Shown: one piece after another, positions 50,906-60,203 of the stretch | Position numbering within the stretch: the first letter of the stretch is position 1 | How the letters are laid out: every line of letters begins with the position of its first letter | Assembly: GCF_029714945.1 (NCBI RefSeq) | Contig: NZ_CP121634.1 | Span: forward strand, 5,539,001-5,603,000 | Reading direction: 5' to 3' | From: Bradyrhizobium sp. CIAT3101 | Lineage (GTDB): Bacteria; Pseudomonadota; Alphaproteobacteria; Rhizobiales; Xanthobacteraceae | DNA length: 64,000 nt | Translations under genes and position numbers: made by a program | Notes under the pieces: model-generated | Database searches by the model: none | Seen by the model: only the letters and a program-made list of their open reading frames with translations | What the model was told of the DNA's origin: nothing

Positions 50906-51835
50906 ATGATCAATCCAATCGACGAGAACCGGCTTCGCTACCTAGCCGAGGCCGCGCGCTACGGCGCCGTACGCGCCGCCGCCGACGCGCTCGGCGTGAA
51001 CCCGTCCGTGGTGAGCCGCCAGATCGCCCTGCTGGAGCAAGAGCTCGACGCAGCCCTGCTCGACCGGCACAGCCGCGGGGTACGGCCGACCGAAGCCGGA
51101 GAGCTGCTGATCGAGCACTATCGCCGCCACACGGTCGACCGGGACGACACCCTGGCCCGGTTGCGGGAGCTCCAGGGCCTGCATCGCGGTCACATTGACA
51201 TCGTGCTGGGCGAGGGCTTTGTCGCCGATCTCATGGGAGGCTCGCTCGGCGAGTTCTGGCGCCGCCATCCGCGACTGACCATTTCGCTGGAACTCGCGGG
51301 CACCAGCGAGGTCATCCGCGCCATCGCGGACGATCACTGCCACATCGGGCTGGTCTATCACCCGCCCCAGGATCCGCGGATCCGCTCCTGCGCCGCGATC
51401 CGCCAGCCGATTTGCCTGATCGCGCGCCCTGACCATCCGCTCGCGAAGCTCCGCCGCGCGGTCAAGCTCCGCGAGATCGCCAAACACACGCTCGGGATCA
51501 TGCATGCCGGCTACGGCACGCGCCAGTTGCTCACGATGGCCGAGACGTCCGAGAAGATCGGGCTCTCACCCAAGCTGACCACGACCTCGATCAGCATCCT
51601 GAGACATTTCGTTCGCTCCGACCTGGGTGTGACCTTGCTTCCGGCCTTCTCGGTTGCGGCCGATCTGGAGGACGGATCGCTCGTTGCCATTCCGGTCGAA
51701 AATGCGCTGCTCGCGTCGGCGGAAGCGCACATCATCACCCGCCTGGGTCGCGAACTGCCGAACGCGGCCAGCCAGCTGCTCCGGTTCTTGATCGGCCGGA
51801 TGAAGGCCTTTCAGAATCGCCCGCCGCCGCCTTAA
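50906..51835 (+). CDS. LysR-family transcriptional regulator
   Basis: This 309-residue regulator has the winged helix at about 1-65 (LRYLAEAARYGAVRAAADALGVNPSVVSRQIALLEQ) and the co-inducer-binding domain beyond 90. ATG 50906 follows CAGGAGTAA. The long frame that opens at 50048 is antisense to the dehydrogenase and is ignored. It most likely regulates the divergent dehydrogenase operon from the inverted repeat at 50865-50883. A hairpin follows its stop. Confidence 0.9.
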   Translation: MINPIDENRLRYLAEAARYGAVRAAADALGVNPSVVSRQIALLEQELDAALLDRHSRGVRPTEAGELLIEHYRRHTVDRDDTLARLRELQGLHRGHIDIVLGEGFVADLMGGSLGEFWRRHPRLTISLELAGTSEVIRAIADDHCHIGLVYHPPQDPRIRSCAAIRQPICLIARPDHPLAKLRRAVKLREIAKHTLGIMHAGYGTRQLLTMAETSEKIGLSPKLTTTSISILRHFVRSDLGVTLLPAFSVAADLEDGSLVAIPVENALLASAEAHIITRLGRELPNAASQLLRFLIGRMKAFQNRPPPP

Positions 51836-51846
51836 GCTTTTGACCC

Positions 51847-51878
51847 GCCGTCAATTTGTCCATTTTCCGATTGACGGC
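51847..51878 (+). terminator. Hairpin after the LysR gene
   Basis: GCCGTCAAT at 51847-51855 and ATTGACGGC at 51870-51878, a perfect 9-bp inverted repeat with a T-rich loop of 14 bases. No T run follows. The rest of the 270-base gap before the TRAP genes holds nothing I can name. Confidence 0.5.
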
Positions 51879-52105
51879 GCACAAGCCCGCTGGTTTGGTG
51901 CCCTCGCCTTTGCTTGCCCGGCAGCAATAAGCCGGCCCGCCCCGTTGGCGGTCGCGGTCAAGACGGCAAGGCACGAGGGGAGGACTGACGCCGCAATCGT
52001 TCTCGGACTGTGATCCGTGCGATCGCGTGCTTTGCGCACGCGGGCCGAGATTTGCGCGCTGAAGCCTCCTGCCAAAGTGTTAGGCCGCGACGGAGAGAAG
52101 GTAAA

Positions 52106-52645
52106 ATGCGTCCATTGCTGGCGGTGAGCAACGCCATCGACGCCCTCAATGAGAAGATTGGGTACGTCTGTAACCTGCTCGTGCTTCTCGCCTGCCTGGT
52201 CAGCGCGGCCAACGCCATGATCCGCTACGCCTTCAGCTACTCGTCGAACGGGTGGCTGGAGCTGCAATGGTACATGTTCGCGATCCTGGTGATGTTCGGC
52301 GCGTCCTACACCTTCAAGCGCAACGAGCATGTCCGCGTCGAAATCCTCTACTTGATGCTATCCGAGCGCGGCCAGATCTGGCTCGACCTGATCGGCACGC
52401 TGTTCTTCCTGATCCCCTCCTGCCTCCTGCTCGCCTACCTGTCCTGGCCGTTCTTCATGCAGGCCTATGACGTCGGCGAGATGTCGGGCAATGCCGGCGG
52501 CCTGATCCGCTGGCCCATCAAATTCGTGATCCCCGCCGGCTTCGTGATGCTGGCATTGCAGGGAGTTTCCGAAGTCATCAAGCGTATCGCGGCTCTCCAG
52601 GGCTATGTGACGATCGACGCCAAGTACGAGAGGCCGACCCAATGA
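52106..52645 (+). CDS. TRAP transporter small permease (DctQ-like)
   Basis: This 179-residue membrane protein has four helices; LQWYMFAILVMFGASYTFKRNEHVRVEIL is the DctQ signature. It couples to the large permease, whose gene overlaps it by 4 bases (ATGA). ATG 52106 follows GGAGAGAAGG. A binding protein (DctP) gene is not found in the window, so this transporter's periplasmic partner must be elsewhere. Confidence 0.9.
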   Translation: MRPLLAVSNAIDALNEKIGYVCNLLVLLACLVSAANAMIRYAFSYSSNGWLELQWYMFAILVMFGASYTFKRNEHVRVEILYLMLSERGQIWLDLIGTLFFLIPSCLLLAYLSWPFFMQAYDVGEMSGNAGGLIRWPIKFVIPAGFVMLALQGVSEVIKRIAALQGYVTIDAKYERPTQ

Positions 52646-54243
52646 TCACGCTGGAGATGATGCCGCCGCTGATGTTCGGCGGCCTGGTTCTGGTGATGCT
52701 GCTCGGCTTCCCGGTCGCGTTCACGCTGGCGGCGGTCGGCCTCTCCTTCGGCTTCCTCGCCATCCATCTCGGTTTCTTCGACCTCAACTTCCTCCAGGCG
52801 ATCCCCGGCCGCGTGTTCGGCAGTGTGCTCTCCAACGAGCTGCTGCTCGCGATCCCGTTCTTCACCTTCATGGGCGCGATATTGGAAAGATGCGGCCTGG
52901 CCGAGGACATGCTGGATTCGATGGGCCAGTTGTTCGGCCCGGTCCGCGGCGGTCTCGGCTATTCCGTCATCATCGTCGGCTTCATCCTCGGCGCCATCAC
53001 CGGCACGGTCGCGGCGCAGGTCATCGCCATGGCGCTGATCTCGATGCCGGTGATGATCCGCTACGGCTACAACATGCGCTACATCACCGGCGTGCTGGCG
53101 GCCTCCGGCACCATCACGCAGTTGGTGCCGCCCTCGCTGGTGCTGATCGTGCTCGCCGACCAGCTCGGCAAGTCGGTCGGCGACATGTATCTCGGCGCCT
53201 GGGGCCCCTCGGTGTTCCAGATCATGCTGTTCGCCGGCTACACCTTCATTCTCGGCCTGATCAAGCCGGAGCACGTGCCGCCGGTCCCGCTGGAAGCGCG
53301 CACGCTGACCGGCTGGGCGCTGTGGAAGAAGTGCCTGATGGGCATCATCCCCTCGGCCGTGCTGATCTTCGTCGTGCTGGGCACCATGATGATGGGCCTC
53401 GCGACGCCGACGGAAGCCGGCGCGATGGGCGCAGTCGGCGCCATCGTGCTCGCTGCGATCCACCACAAGGACTTCACCTCGACCGACCGCAAGATCCTGA
53501 TCGTCGGCGTGATCGCCGCCGGCATCGGCACTATCGTCGCGATGCTGTTCACCGAGAACCTGATCTTCAAGATCGCGTTCGCCCTGACCTATCTGGCGGT
53601 GGCCTGGATCTGCATCTCGGCCGCCCGCATCCCCGACCTGCGCGACCTCATCAAGCAGGGCTACGAATCCACCATGCGCCTCACCTGCATGGTCACCTTC
53701 ATCCTGATCGGCTCGACCTGCTTCTCGGTGGTGTTCCTCGGCGTCTCCGGCGGCGTCTGGCTCGAGCATCTCCTGACCTCGCTGCCCGGCGGCGTCTGGG
53801 GCTTCCTGATCTTCATCAACCTCTTCATCTTCTTCCTGGCGTTCTTCCTCGACTTCTTCGAGATCGCCTTCATCATCCTGCCGATGATCGCGCCGATCGC
53901 GCAGAAGATCCTCGGCCCCGTCGTCGGCGACGGACCGGCGCTGATCTGGTTCGGCGTCATGCTCTGCGTCAACATGCAGACCTCGTTCCTGCATCCGCCG
54001 TTCGGCTTCGCGCTGTTCTACCTGCGCGGCGTGGCGCCGAAGGAAGTGAAGAGCTCGGACATCTATTGGGGCGCGATGCCCTGGATCGGCCTGCAGATGA
54101 TCATGGTGCTGATCGTGATCGCTTTCCCGATCACGGTGACGGGCCTCTTGGACAAGCCGGTCAATGTCGACCTCGACAAGGTCAAGATCGAGGTGCCGCA
54201 GATCGACCTGCCGCCGCTGGATCTCGGCCCGCCGCAGAAATAG
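52642..54243 (+). CDS. TRAP transporter large permease (DctM-like), extended form
   Basis: This 533-residue membrane protein has about 14 predicted helices. LLLAIPFFTFMGAILERCGLAEDML and GVLAASGTITQLVPPSLVLIVLADQLGKSVGDMYLGAWGPSV are the DctM motifs. It is about 100 residues longer than the commonest form, with an extra segment near residues 270-340 (DRKILIVGVIAAGIGTIVAM). It works with DctQ to import an organic anion driven by Na+ or H+. A terminator follows at 54282-54310. The substrate cannot be deduced. Confidence 0.92.
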   Translation: MITLEMMPPLMFGGLVLVMLLGFPVAFTLAAVGLSFGFLAIHLGFFDLNFLQAIPGRVFGSVLSNELLLAIPFFTFMGAILERCGLAEDMLDSMGQLFGPVRGGLGYSVIIVGFILGAITGTVAAQVIAMALISMPVMIRYGYNMRYITGVLAASGTITQLVPPSLVLIVLADQLGKSVGDMYLGAWGPSVFQIMLFAGYTFILGLIKPEHVPPVPLEARTLTGWALWKKCLMGIIPSAVLIFVVLGTMMMGLATPTEAGAMGAVGAIVLAAIHHKDFTSTDRKILIVGVIAAGIGTIVAMLFTENLIFKIAFALTYLAVAWICISAARIPDLRDLIKQGYESTMRLTCMVTFILIGSTCFSVVFLGVSGGVWLEHLLTSLPGGVWGFLIFINLFIFFLAFFLDFFEIAFIILPMIAPIAQKILGPVVGDGPALIWFGVMLCVNMQTSFLHPPFGFALFYLRGVAPKEVKSSDIYWGAMPWIGLQMIMVLIVIAFPITVTGLLDKPVNVDLDKVKIEVPQIDLPPLDLGPPQK

Positions 54244-54281
54244 TCGACGCGGACGCGACTGCCCCCCCTGCTCCCGTTGTG

Positions 54282-54310
54282 GACCCAAGGTGCGCTGGCC
54301 ACCTTGGGTC
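54282..54310 (+). terminator. Terminator after the TRAP genes
   Basis: GACCCAAGGTG (54282-54292) pairs with CACCTTGGGTC (54300-54310) around a seven-base loop, followed by ACCGTTTTGG. Located 39 bases past the DctM stop. Confidence 0.75.
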
Positions 54311-54369
54311 ACCGTTTTGGAGGACGCAGTTCGGCATCGGCTATCGCGCTGGAATTGAACTGCGCACGA

Positions 54370-54427
54370 GCACGATCAAAGGGTGCGCGATCCGCGATAG
54401 ATCGGTGCTCGCGCACCGTTATCGTGC
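54370..54427. repeat. Long imperfect hairpin in the intergenic region
   Basis: Outer arms GCACGAT (54370-54376) and ATCGTGC (54421-54427) and inner arms GGTGCGCGA (54382-54390) and TCGCGCACC (54409-54417) enclose an 18-base loop. The 368-base gap 54244-54611 otherwise holds only the terminator above. The structure may be a second terminator or a structured RNA; no T run follows. Confidence 0.45.
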
Positions 54428-54611
54428 GAGTCCCGTCAGCAGACTTGCCTTGATACATTCGTCGCACCCCGAAGTTTCCAATGTTCACGCTCCGCCGTCG
54501 GATTTAAGCTCGCATCCCCTTTGAGGGATCCGTTACGACGCGGACCGGCCGACCAGAAATTGAAAAACACGTTGATTCATTTTGTCCGCACCTCATGCAA
54601 GCGAGGTTGCC

Positions 54612-55376
54612 ATGGACCAAGGTTGTTCTCATCAGGACGTTGACTGCCGATCACGGCAACATTCTTCGACAGCCGCAACTCATCGTCGCTGCCCGCTCCT
54701 GACCGCGATATTCTGCGCGCTGTGCCTATTCCAGTTCGCGACCAAAGCTGACGCGCAATGCAGCGCGCGAGATGTGTTGCAAAACCAATTGAAGCTGAAG
54801 GCGGCACCCCCGAGTTATGCGCCGATCAGCCCGGTCAGATCCGTTGCCGATCTCCCGGTGTGGAAGAGGATCACTGTCGGCAATCTTTCAAGTCCGCTCG
54901 CCCTTCGTAACGCGTTGGATGCAATCGGCTGCCATGTGGGGGGATCAGCTACGGAAATCATGGCCCGGCCGACCTTCACCGTCAGCTCCAGAAGGAAGGA
55001 AGTGGATCTCGTCACCGTGTCGGCCGCCGCGCTTGGCTTTGGTACCGACACTGTGACCCTGGCCGCAATCTACGCGCGCGCGAAACGGCTCGGTTTGGGG
55101 ATTGCCGCAGCAGAGATCGGCCCGCAACTGCGGCTTCAATATCTTGACCAGCCCATGGGTGAATTTCTCGTCATTGGAATGGACCCGATCAAGACCTGGA
55201 TCGGCGAGGAGGTCATTCTGAACGTCGCCAATGGCGGAGCCGGGCTCATCCTCATCGGCCAGGACGGCAGTGCCAACGCCACGATATCAACGATCTCGCG
55301 CTTCGTCTTCGAGCGGCCAAGCGAAGCTGCGTCGGTTGACCAGCTTGATCAGGCAGCGGAACTCCTGCCGCCGTGA
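54612..55376 (+). CDS. Secreted hypothetical protein
   Basis: This 254-residue protein has a basic N terminus and a hydrophobic segment ending near ATKADAQC (about residue 50), consistent with export. The mature part has two cysteines (QCSARDV, DAIGCHVG), so a disulfide is possible. LLPP ends the chain. No family is recognised. A TTG ten codons earlier at 54582 is possible, but ATG 54612 follows GCGAGGTTGCC. Codon use is slightly less GC-rich than in neighbouring genes. Confidence 0.6.
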   Translation: MDQGCSHQDVDCRSRQHSSTAATHRRCPLLTAIFCALCLFQFATKADAQCSARDVLQNQLKLKAAPPSYAPISPVRSVADLPVWKRITVGNLSSPLALRNALDAIGCHVGGSATEIMARPTFTVSSRRKEVDLVTVSAAALGFGTDTVTLAAIYARAKRLGLGIAAAEIGPQLRLQYLDQPMGEFLVIGMDPIKTWIGEEVILNVANGGAGLILIGQDGSANATISTISRFVFERPSEAASVDQLDQAAELLPP

Positions 55377-55523
55377 GCGCAGGACGGATCGTCGCTTACC
55401 GAGTAGCGTCTGTCGACGCGATCCCCCTCACCCACACGGCGAGGGGTGCAGCGTAACTGTAGCGTGACAAGCGCCGGAAACGGAGGCATACCGGGCCATC
55501 ATCCAACCAATGGTCCGTCGCGC

Positions 55524-56807
55524 ATGTCCCGATCGCTCCTTGCCCCATCGTTCGCTGGCACGTTCATCGCCTCGCTCTGGCTCGCCTGCGCTGTGGCGCA
55601 CGCCGAGCCGATGGCCGACGTCCAGGCGCTGGCGCAGAAGGAGCAGCAGCCGCTGCTCGACACGTTGCGCGACCTCGTCAACATCGAAACCGGCAGCAGG
55701 GATGTCGAGGGCCTGAACGTAATCGCAGGCCGCGTGGCCGACCAGCTCAAGCAGCTCGGCGGCACGGTGGAGATCCTGCAGCCCACCGACATCTATCGTC
55801 TCGACGACACGCCGGACAAGATCGGCCCGGCCGTGCACGCCACCTTCAAGGGCACCGGCACCAGGAAGATCATGCTGATCGCCCATATGGACACGGTGTA
55901 CCTGAAGGGCATGCTGAAGGATCAGCCGTTTCGCATCGACGGCGACAAGGCCTACGGCCTCGGCATTGCCGACGACAAGCAGGGCGTCGCGCTCATCCTC
56001 CACACCGTGGCGATGCTGCAGAAACTGAACTTCAAGGACTATGGCACGCTCACCGTGCTCACCAATGGCGACGAGGAGATCTCCTCGCCCGGCTGGCGCA
56101 GCACCATCACCAAATTCGCCGCCGATCAGGACGTCGTGTTCTCGTTCGAGGGCGGCGGCACCGACGGCACGCTGCGGCTCGCCACCAGCGGCATCGGCTC
56201 GGCCTATCTCACGGTGACCGGCAAGTCCTCGCATGCCGGCGCGCGGCCCGAGGGCGGCATCAACGCGCTCTACGAGCTTTCGCATCAGGTGCTGCAGATG
56301 AAGGACCTGTCGAAGCCCGAGCAGGGCCTGAAGCTGAACTGGACGGTGTCCAAGGCCGGCACCAACCGCAACGTGATCCCTGCCGAGGCCACGGCGCAGG
56401 CCGATGCGCGCGCGCTCAAGGTGTCGGATTTCGACGAGCTGGAGAAGGCGCTGCAGGACAAGATCAAGAATCGCCTGCTGCCCGACTCCAAGGTCGAGCT
56501 GAAGTTCGAGGTGCGCCGTCCGCCGCTCGAGGCCAACGACGCTTCGCGTCGCGTGGCCGCCTATGGCAAGACGATCTATCAGGAGCTCGGAATGCCGCTC
56601 AAGGTCGACGAGAAGGCGACCGGCGGCGGCACCGACGCCGCGTTTGCCGCGCTCAAGACCAAGGGCGCCGTGGTCGAAGGCATGGGCCTGTCGGGTTTCG
56701 GCGCGCATTCCAACGACGCCGAATACGTGAAGCTCGACACCATCGTGCCGCGCCTCTACCTGACCACGCGCATGATCATGGATCTGTCGACCGGCAAGCT
56801 GAAATAG
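55524..56807 (+). CDS. M20 family metallopeptidase (glutamate carboxypeptidase/CPG2-like)
   Basis: This 427-residue secreted zinc peptidase has a signal peptide (about 1-28, ending AHA-EP). Metal-site motifs are LIAHMDTVY (His, Asp), GIADDKQG (bridging Asp), NGDEEISSPG (Glu pair) and a C-terminal GAHSND His. The dimer domain includes GKSSHAGARPEGGINALYEL. The pattern is that of carboxypeptidase G2, which removes C-terminal glutamate from folates and peptides. ATG 55524 was chosen for the signal peptide. Confidence 0.9.
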   Translation: MSRSLLAPSFAGTFIASLWLACAVAHAEPMADVQALAQKEQQPLLDTLRDLVNIETGSRDVEGLNVIAGRVADQLKQLGGTVEILQPTDIYRLDDTPDKIGPAVHATFKGTGTRKIMLIAHMDTVYLKGMLKDQPFRIDGDKAYGLGIADDKQGVALILHTVAMLQKLNFKDYGTLTVLTNGDEEISSPGWRSTITKFAADQDVVFSFEGGGTDGTLRLATSGIGSAYLTVTGKSSHAGARPEGGINALYELSHQVLQMKDLSKPEQGLKLNWTVSKAGTNRNVIPAEATAQADARALKVSDFDELEKALQDKIKNRLLPDSKVELKFEVRRPPLEANDASRRVAAYGKTIYQELGMPLKVDEKATGGGTDAAFAALKTKGAVVEGMGLSGFGAHSNDAEYVKLDTIVPRLYLTTRMIMDLSTGKLK

Positions 56808-56810
56808 CGG

Positions 56811-58166
56811 TCAGCTTCGGCCGACGGCGGAGGCCCCCTCCTCCGCCAGCCTGAACCGCAGCGTGAACTCGGCGCCGCCGCCGGGGAGATTGTCCACTGC
56901 GACTGTCGCGTCGTGATCGTCGGCGACGCCGCGCACGATCGAAAGGCCGAGGCCCGCGCCGTCGCTGCGCTGGCGATCCCTGCGCCAGAAGCGCTGGAAG
57001 ATCAGCTCGCGTTCGGCTTCCGTGACGCCCGGACCGCAATCGCGCACGCGCACAGAGCCATCGTCGCCGACTTCGACGTCCACCGACGTCTCCTTCGCGG
57101 TGAACTTGATGGCGTTTTCGGCGAGGTTGAAGACTGCGCGCTGGAGCATCTCGGAATTGCCGTGGATCAATACCGGCGCGTCGGCGCCCCGGAGCGCGAT
57201 GTCCTTGTGCTGGGCGATCGCGAACGGTGCGATCGCGCCGACCACCTCGGCGCACACGGCGCGCAAATCGGCCGTCTCGCCGGGATCGAGCACCAGCGTG
57301 TCGAGCTCGGCGATCTCCAGGAGCTGGGCGACGATCCGGCTCATGCCCGCGATATCGTCATGCAGCGCCTGCTTCGCCGCGCCGTCGCCGAGCGTCTCGA
57401 TCCGCGTGCGCAGGATCGCGAGCGGCGTGCGCAGTTGATGGGCGGCATCGGCCGTGAACTGGCGCTGCACGCGAAAACCGTCCTCGAGACGATCCAGCGC
57501 CTGGTTGACGGCGGTGACGAGCGGCATGATCTCGCGCGGAATCTGCTCCGTCGGCAACCGGATGTCGGTGCGCGACGGGCCGATATTGCTGGCCTCCTCC
57601 GAGGCCATCCAGAGCGGCGCGATCGCGCGGCGGAAGATGAAGATGTCGATGGCGAGCAGGATCAGGAGGATGGGAATGGTGATCCACCCGACCCGGCGGA
57701 AGAAGTTGGACACGATGTCGTCGGTGATGACGTCGCGATGTGACAGGTCTTCCGCCACCTGAATGCGGACGGTGGTGTCGCCGATCGTCTGGGTCACGTC
57801 GGCGCCCGAGATCGACTCCGATTCGACGCTACCGGTCTTCTTGTGCGACGAGAACAGCAGGCGTCCGTCGGCATCGCGGATGTCGTACTGGTAGCGGCCA
57901 TAGGCTTCCGAATAGAGACCGCGCAGGCTGTCGGGCAGATTGAACGTCACCTTGCCGTCGGGCTGGACCGCGATGCGCTCGGCCAGGGTCTCGGCCTGGG
58001 CCCGCATCGCGGCGCGATGCAGCTGGTCGATCTCCGAGTTCAACAGCCAGAACAACACCAGCGGCAGGAAGATCGCGACCACCGCGATCGCGATGATGTG
58101 CAAGAACACGATGCGCGAGATCAGCGATTTGAACGACGGCCTGGCGAATGACCCGGCGGCGCCCAC
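56811..58166 (-). CDS. Sensor histidine kinase (TctE-like)
   Basis: This 451-residue inner-membrane kinase has helices at about 15-42 and 158-180 flanking a periplasmic sensor domain. The H-box FTADAAHQLRTPLAILRTR has His243. N-box NLAENAIKFT and G boxes GAGLGLSIVRG follow. It pairs with the response regulator whose gene ends one base upstream. The arrangement with the peptidase convergent suggests amino-acid or carboxylate sensing, as in TctDE (inference). Confidence 0.92.
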   Translation of the reverse strand: MGAAGSFARPSFKSLISRIVFLHIIAIAVVAIFLPLVLFWLLNSEIDQLHRAAMRAQAETLAERIAVQPDGKVTFNLPDSLRGLYSEAYGRYQYDIRDADGRLLFSSHKKTGSVESESISGADVTQTIGDTTVRIQVAEDLSHRDVITDDIVSNFFRRVGWITIPILLILLAIDIFIFRRAIAPLWMASEEASNIGPSRTDIRLPTEQIPREIMPLVTAVNQALDRLEDGFRVQRQFTADAAHQLRTPLAILRTRIETLGDGAAKQALHDDIAGMSRIVAQLLEIAELDTLVLDPGETADLRAVCAEVVGAIAPFAIAQHKDIALRGADAPVLIHGNSEMLQRAVFNLAENAIKFTAKETSVDVEVGDDGSVRVRDCGPGVTEAERELIFQRFWRRDRQRSDGAGLGLSIVRGVADDHDATVAVDNLPGGGAEFTLRFRLAEEGASAVGRS

Positions 58167-58167
58167 G

Positions 58168-58842
58168 CTATTTCTCCTCGGCCATCATGTAGCCGACGCC
58201 GCGGATGGTGTGGATCACGACCTTGGCGCCATGTTCGGTGAGCTGCTTGCGCAGCCGGGAGACGTACACTTCGACCGCGTTGGAGGCGACCTCGCCCTCG
58301 AGGCCGAAGATGTGATCTTCGACGTTCTTCTTCGGCACCACCCGCCCCTGCCGGCGCAGCAGGATCTCCAGCACCGAGGTCTCGCGCGACGAGATGATCC
58401 GCGGCTTGTCGTCGATGAAGATCTGGCGGCTTTCGGTGTCGTAGACGAGATTGGCGAGCCGCAGCGAGCGGCCGAGCAGCTGGCCCGGACGGCGCAGGAT
58501 CGCCTCCAGCCGCGCCACCAGCTCCTCCATCGCGAACGGCTTCGCCAGGTAATCGTCGGCGCCGCTGCGCAGGCCGTTGACGCGGTCCTGCACGCCGCCG
58601 CGCGCGGTCAACACCAGCACCGGCAGCGGTTCCATCTGCCGCCGCAGTTCGCGCAATACCGACAGGCCATCGCCGTCGGGCAGGCCGAGATCGAGGATCA
58701 TCGCGGCATAATTGACATTGTGCACCGCCTCGCGCGCCTCCTCGGTGCTGCCCACGATGTCGCTCTCGTAGCCGGCCGCCGCCAGCCCGCTGGCCACGAG
58801 CCGCGACAGCTCGGCATTGTCCTCGACGATCAGAAGGCGCAT
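58168..58842 (-). CDS. OmpR/PhoB-family response regulator
   Basis: This 224-residue regulator has a receiver domain with phospho-acceptor Asp51 in MILDLGLPDGDG and Lys in YLAKPF. A winged helix follows (about 125-220) ending AVEVYVSRLRKQLTEHGAKVVIHTIRGVGYMM. It is cognate to the kinase encoded one base downstream. ATG 58842 is the conserved N terminus; a frame continuing to 59025 adds nothing family-like. The targets are unknown. Confidence 0.93.
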   Translation of the reverse strand: MRLLIVEDNAELSRLVASGLAAAGYESDIVGSTEEAREAVHNVNYAAMILDLGLPDGDGLSVLRELRRQMEPLPVLVLTARGGVQDRVNGLRSGADDYLAKPFAMEELVARLEAILRRPGQLLGRSLRLANLVYDTESRQIFIDDKPRIISSRETSVLEILLRRQGRVVPKKNVEDHIFGLEGEVASNAVEVYVSRLRKQLTEHGAKVVIHTIRGVGYMMAEEK

Positions 58843-59127
58843 TTGCTTGACGCTCGATATCCAGCCGGTGGCCGCCGCCACCGCAATTGAGATCATATCG
58901 CTGCTTTTTCCACCATTCGGCCGGGTTCGCCAGCAAAAAGCGAATGCGCGCCGGCCTGGGGGCATCAGGCCTTCGCTGTCAGATCCACGTAAGCTTGGTA
59001 AACGCGAACATCCACCGAACGACAATCGCCGCGGGATCGGTCACCAGGATGGCGCAATTCGAATGCGATACGGTGCCGGAACGACCCGGCACGCGACGAA
59101 CTCATCTGCCGGAAACGGAAGGGTCCC

Positions 59128-60162
59128 ATGGATCGACGCGGGTTTCTGTTGGCTTCTTGCGCAACCTTGGCGCTAGCCGGTCGTGGCCATGCCGACGATC
59201 TTGATGATCAGGTGGCGAGGCTGGCGTCCGAGGGACACGTCTGCGCCGTGTCCGCCAACATGTTGAAAAATGGGCACGAGGCGCGCGCGCTGTCGGCCTC
59301 CGGCTGTGGAGCGAATCCCGGATCCGATGCTGTCTTTCAAGCGGCGTCGCTGTCGAAGCCGGTTGTCGCCTACGTCGTGCTCCGGTTGGCGCGGCGAGGA
59401 GAACTCTCGCTGGACCGTCCGCTCAGCGAGATATTTCCTGACGGATATCAACACCGCCAAAACCTGTTCGCTTTGAAGGCCGCTCCGATCGTCGACACGG
59501 TACCGGTCGACGTCTTGCGCACCGTGACGCCGCGCTTGCTGCTGTCCCATGGCGCCGGGTTTCCCAATTGGGCTTCCGATGGGCCATTGACCCAGACTTC
59601 TGCTCCAGGCACGCGCTGGCAATATTCCGGCGAAGGCTACGTGCTGCTGCAACGCATGCTGGAAACCCTGACCGGCCGGCCGCTGCAGCAATTGGCGGAG
59701 CAGGAGCTGTTTGCGCCGATTGGATTGACCAATACCGCGTTCAAACTGACGCCTGCGATCCAAACACAGCTCGTTGCGGGCTCGCCCCGCCAGCTCCGTT
59801 TCCCCTATGAGATCGCCGCCAGCTCCCTCTACACCACGGCGAACGACTATGCCCGCTTCATGGCCGCGGTCCTCAACGACGAACAATTGCTCTCGTCGAT
59901 CACGCGCGATCCGCGGAAACTTTCCGCACCACGTCTTTCCTGGGGGCTTGGTTGGGGACTCGAGGAAAAGGACCATCCGGTCGCGATTTGGCACTGGGGC
60001 AGCAATCCCGGATTTCGCGCGCTCGCCATGGCCAACCTTCAGTCACGCGATGCGATCGTCGTGCTGACATCCTCCGATGCCGGAATGCCATTGGCCAAGA
60101 CCCTCTTGGGCTCGGTCATGCCGGGAGATCATCCCGCGCTGGCGCTGGACCTGGTGCGGTAA
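59128..60162 (+). CDS. Secreted serine hydrolase of the beta-lactamase (class C)/esterase family
   Basis: This 344-residue protein has an N-terminal export signal RRGFLLASCATLALAG. Catalytic residues are Ser74 and Lys77 in ASLSK (SxxK) and Tyr166 in WQYSGEGY, where the usual YxN is YSG. HWGSNPGF is the KTG-like third motif. It may be a peptidase, esterase or weak beta-lactamase. LLASC may be a lipobox, so it could be a lipoprotein. Confidence 0.85.
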   Translation: MDRRGFLLASCATLALAGRGHADDLDDQVARLASEGHVCAVSANMLKNGHEARALSASGCGANPGSDAVFQAASLSKPVVAYVVLRLARRGELSLDRPLSEIFPDGYQHRQNLFALKAAPIVDTVPVDVLRTVTPRLLLSHGAGFPNWASDGPLTQTSAPGTRWQYSGEGYVLLQRMLETLTGRPLQQLAEQELFAPIGLTNTAFKLTPAIQTQLVAGSPRQLRFPYEIAASSLYTTANDYARFMAAVLNDEQLLSSITRDPRKLSAPRLSWGLGWGLEEKDHPVAIWHWGSNPGFRALAMANLQSRDAIVVLTSSDAGMPLAKTLLGSVMPGDHPALALDLVR

Positions 60163-60203
60163 TGCCCTCGCCCGGCCCCGCCACCGGGGCCGGACAGGAC
60201 TAT

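Noticed and set aside
52603..54312. Minus-strand open frame of 569 codons rich in His, Asp, Gln
   Set aside because: Shadow of the membrane-protein gene dctM; a biased composition with no domain.
59128..60162. A true class C beta-lactamase
   Set aside because: The YxN motif is YSG and the protein could equally be an esterase or peptidase, so only the superfamily is given.
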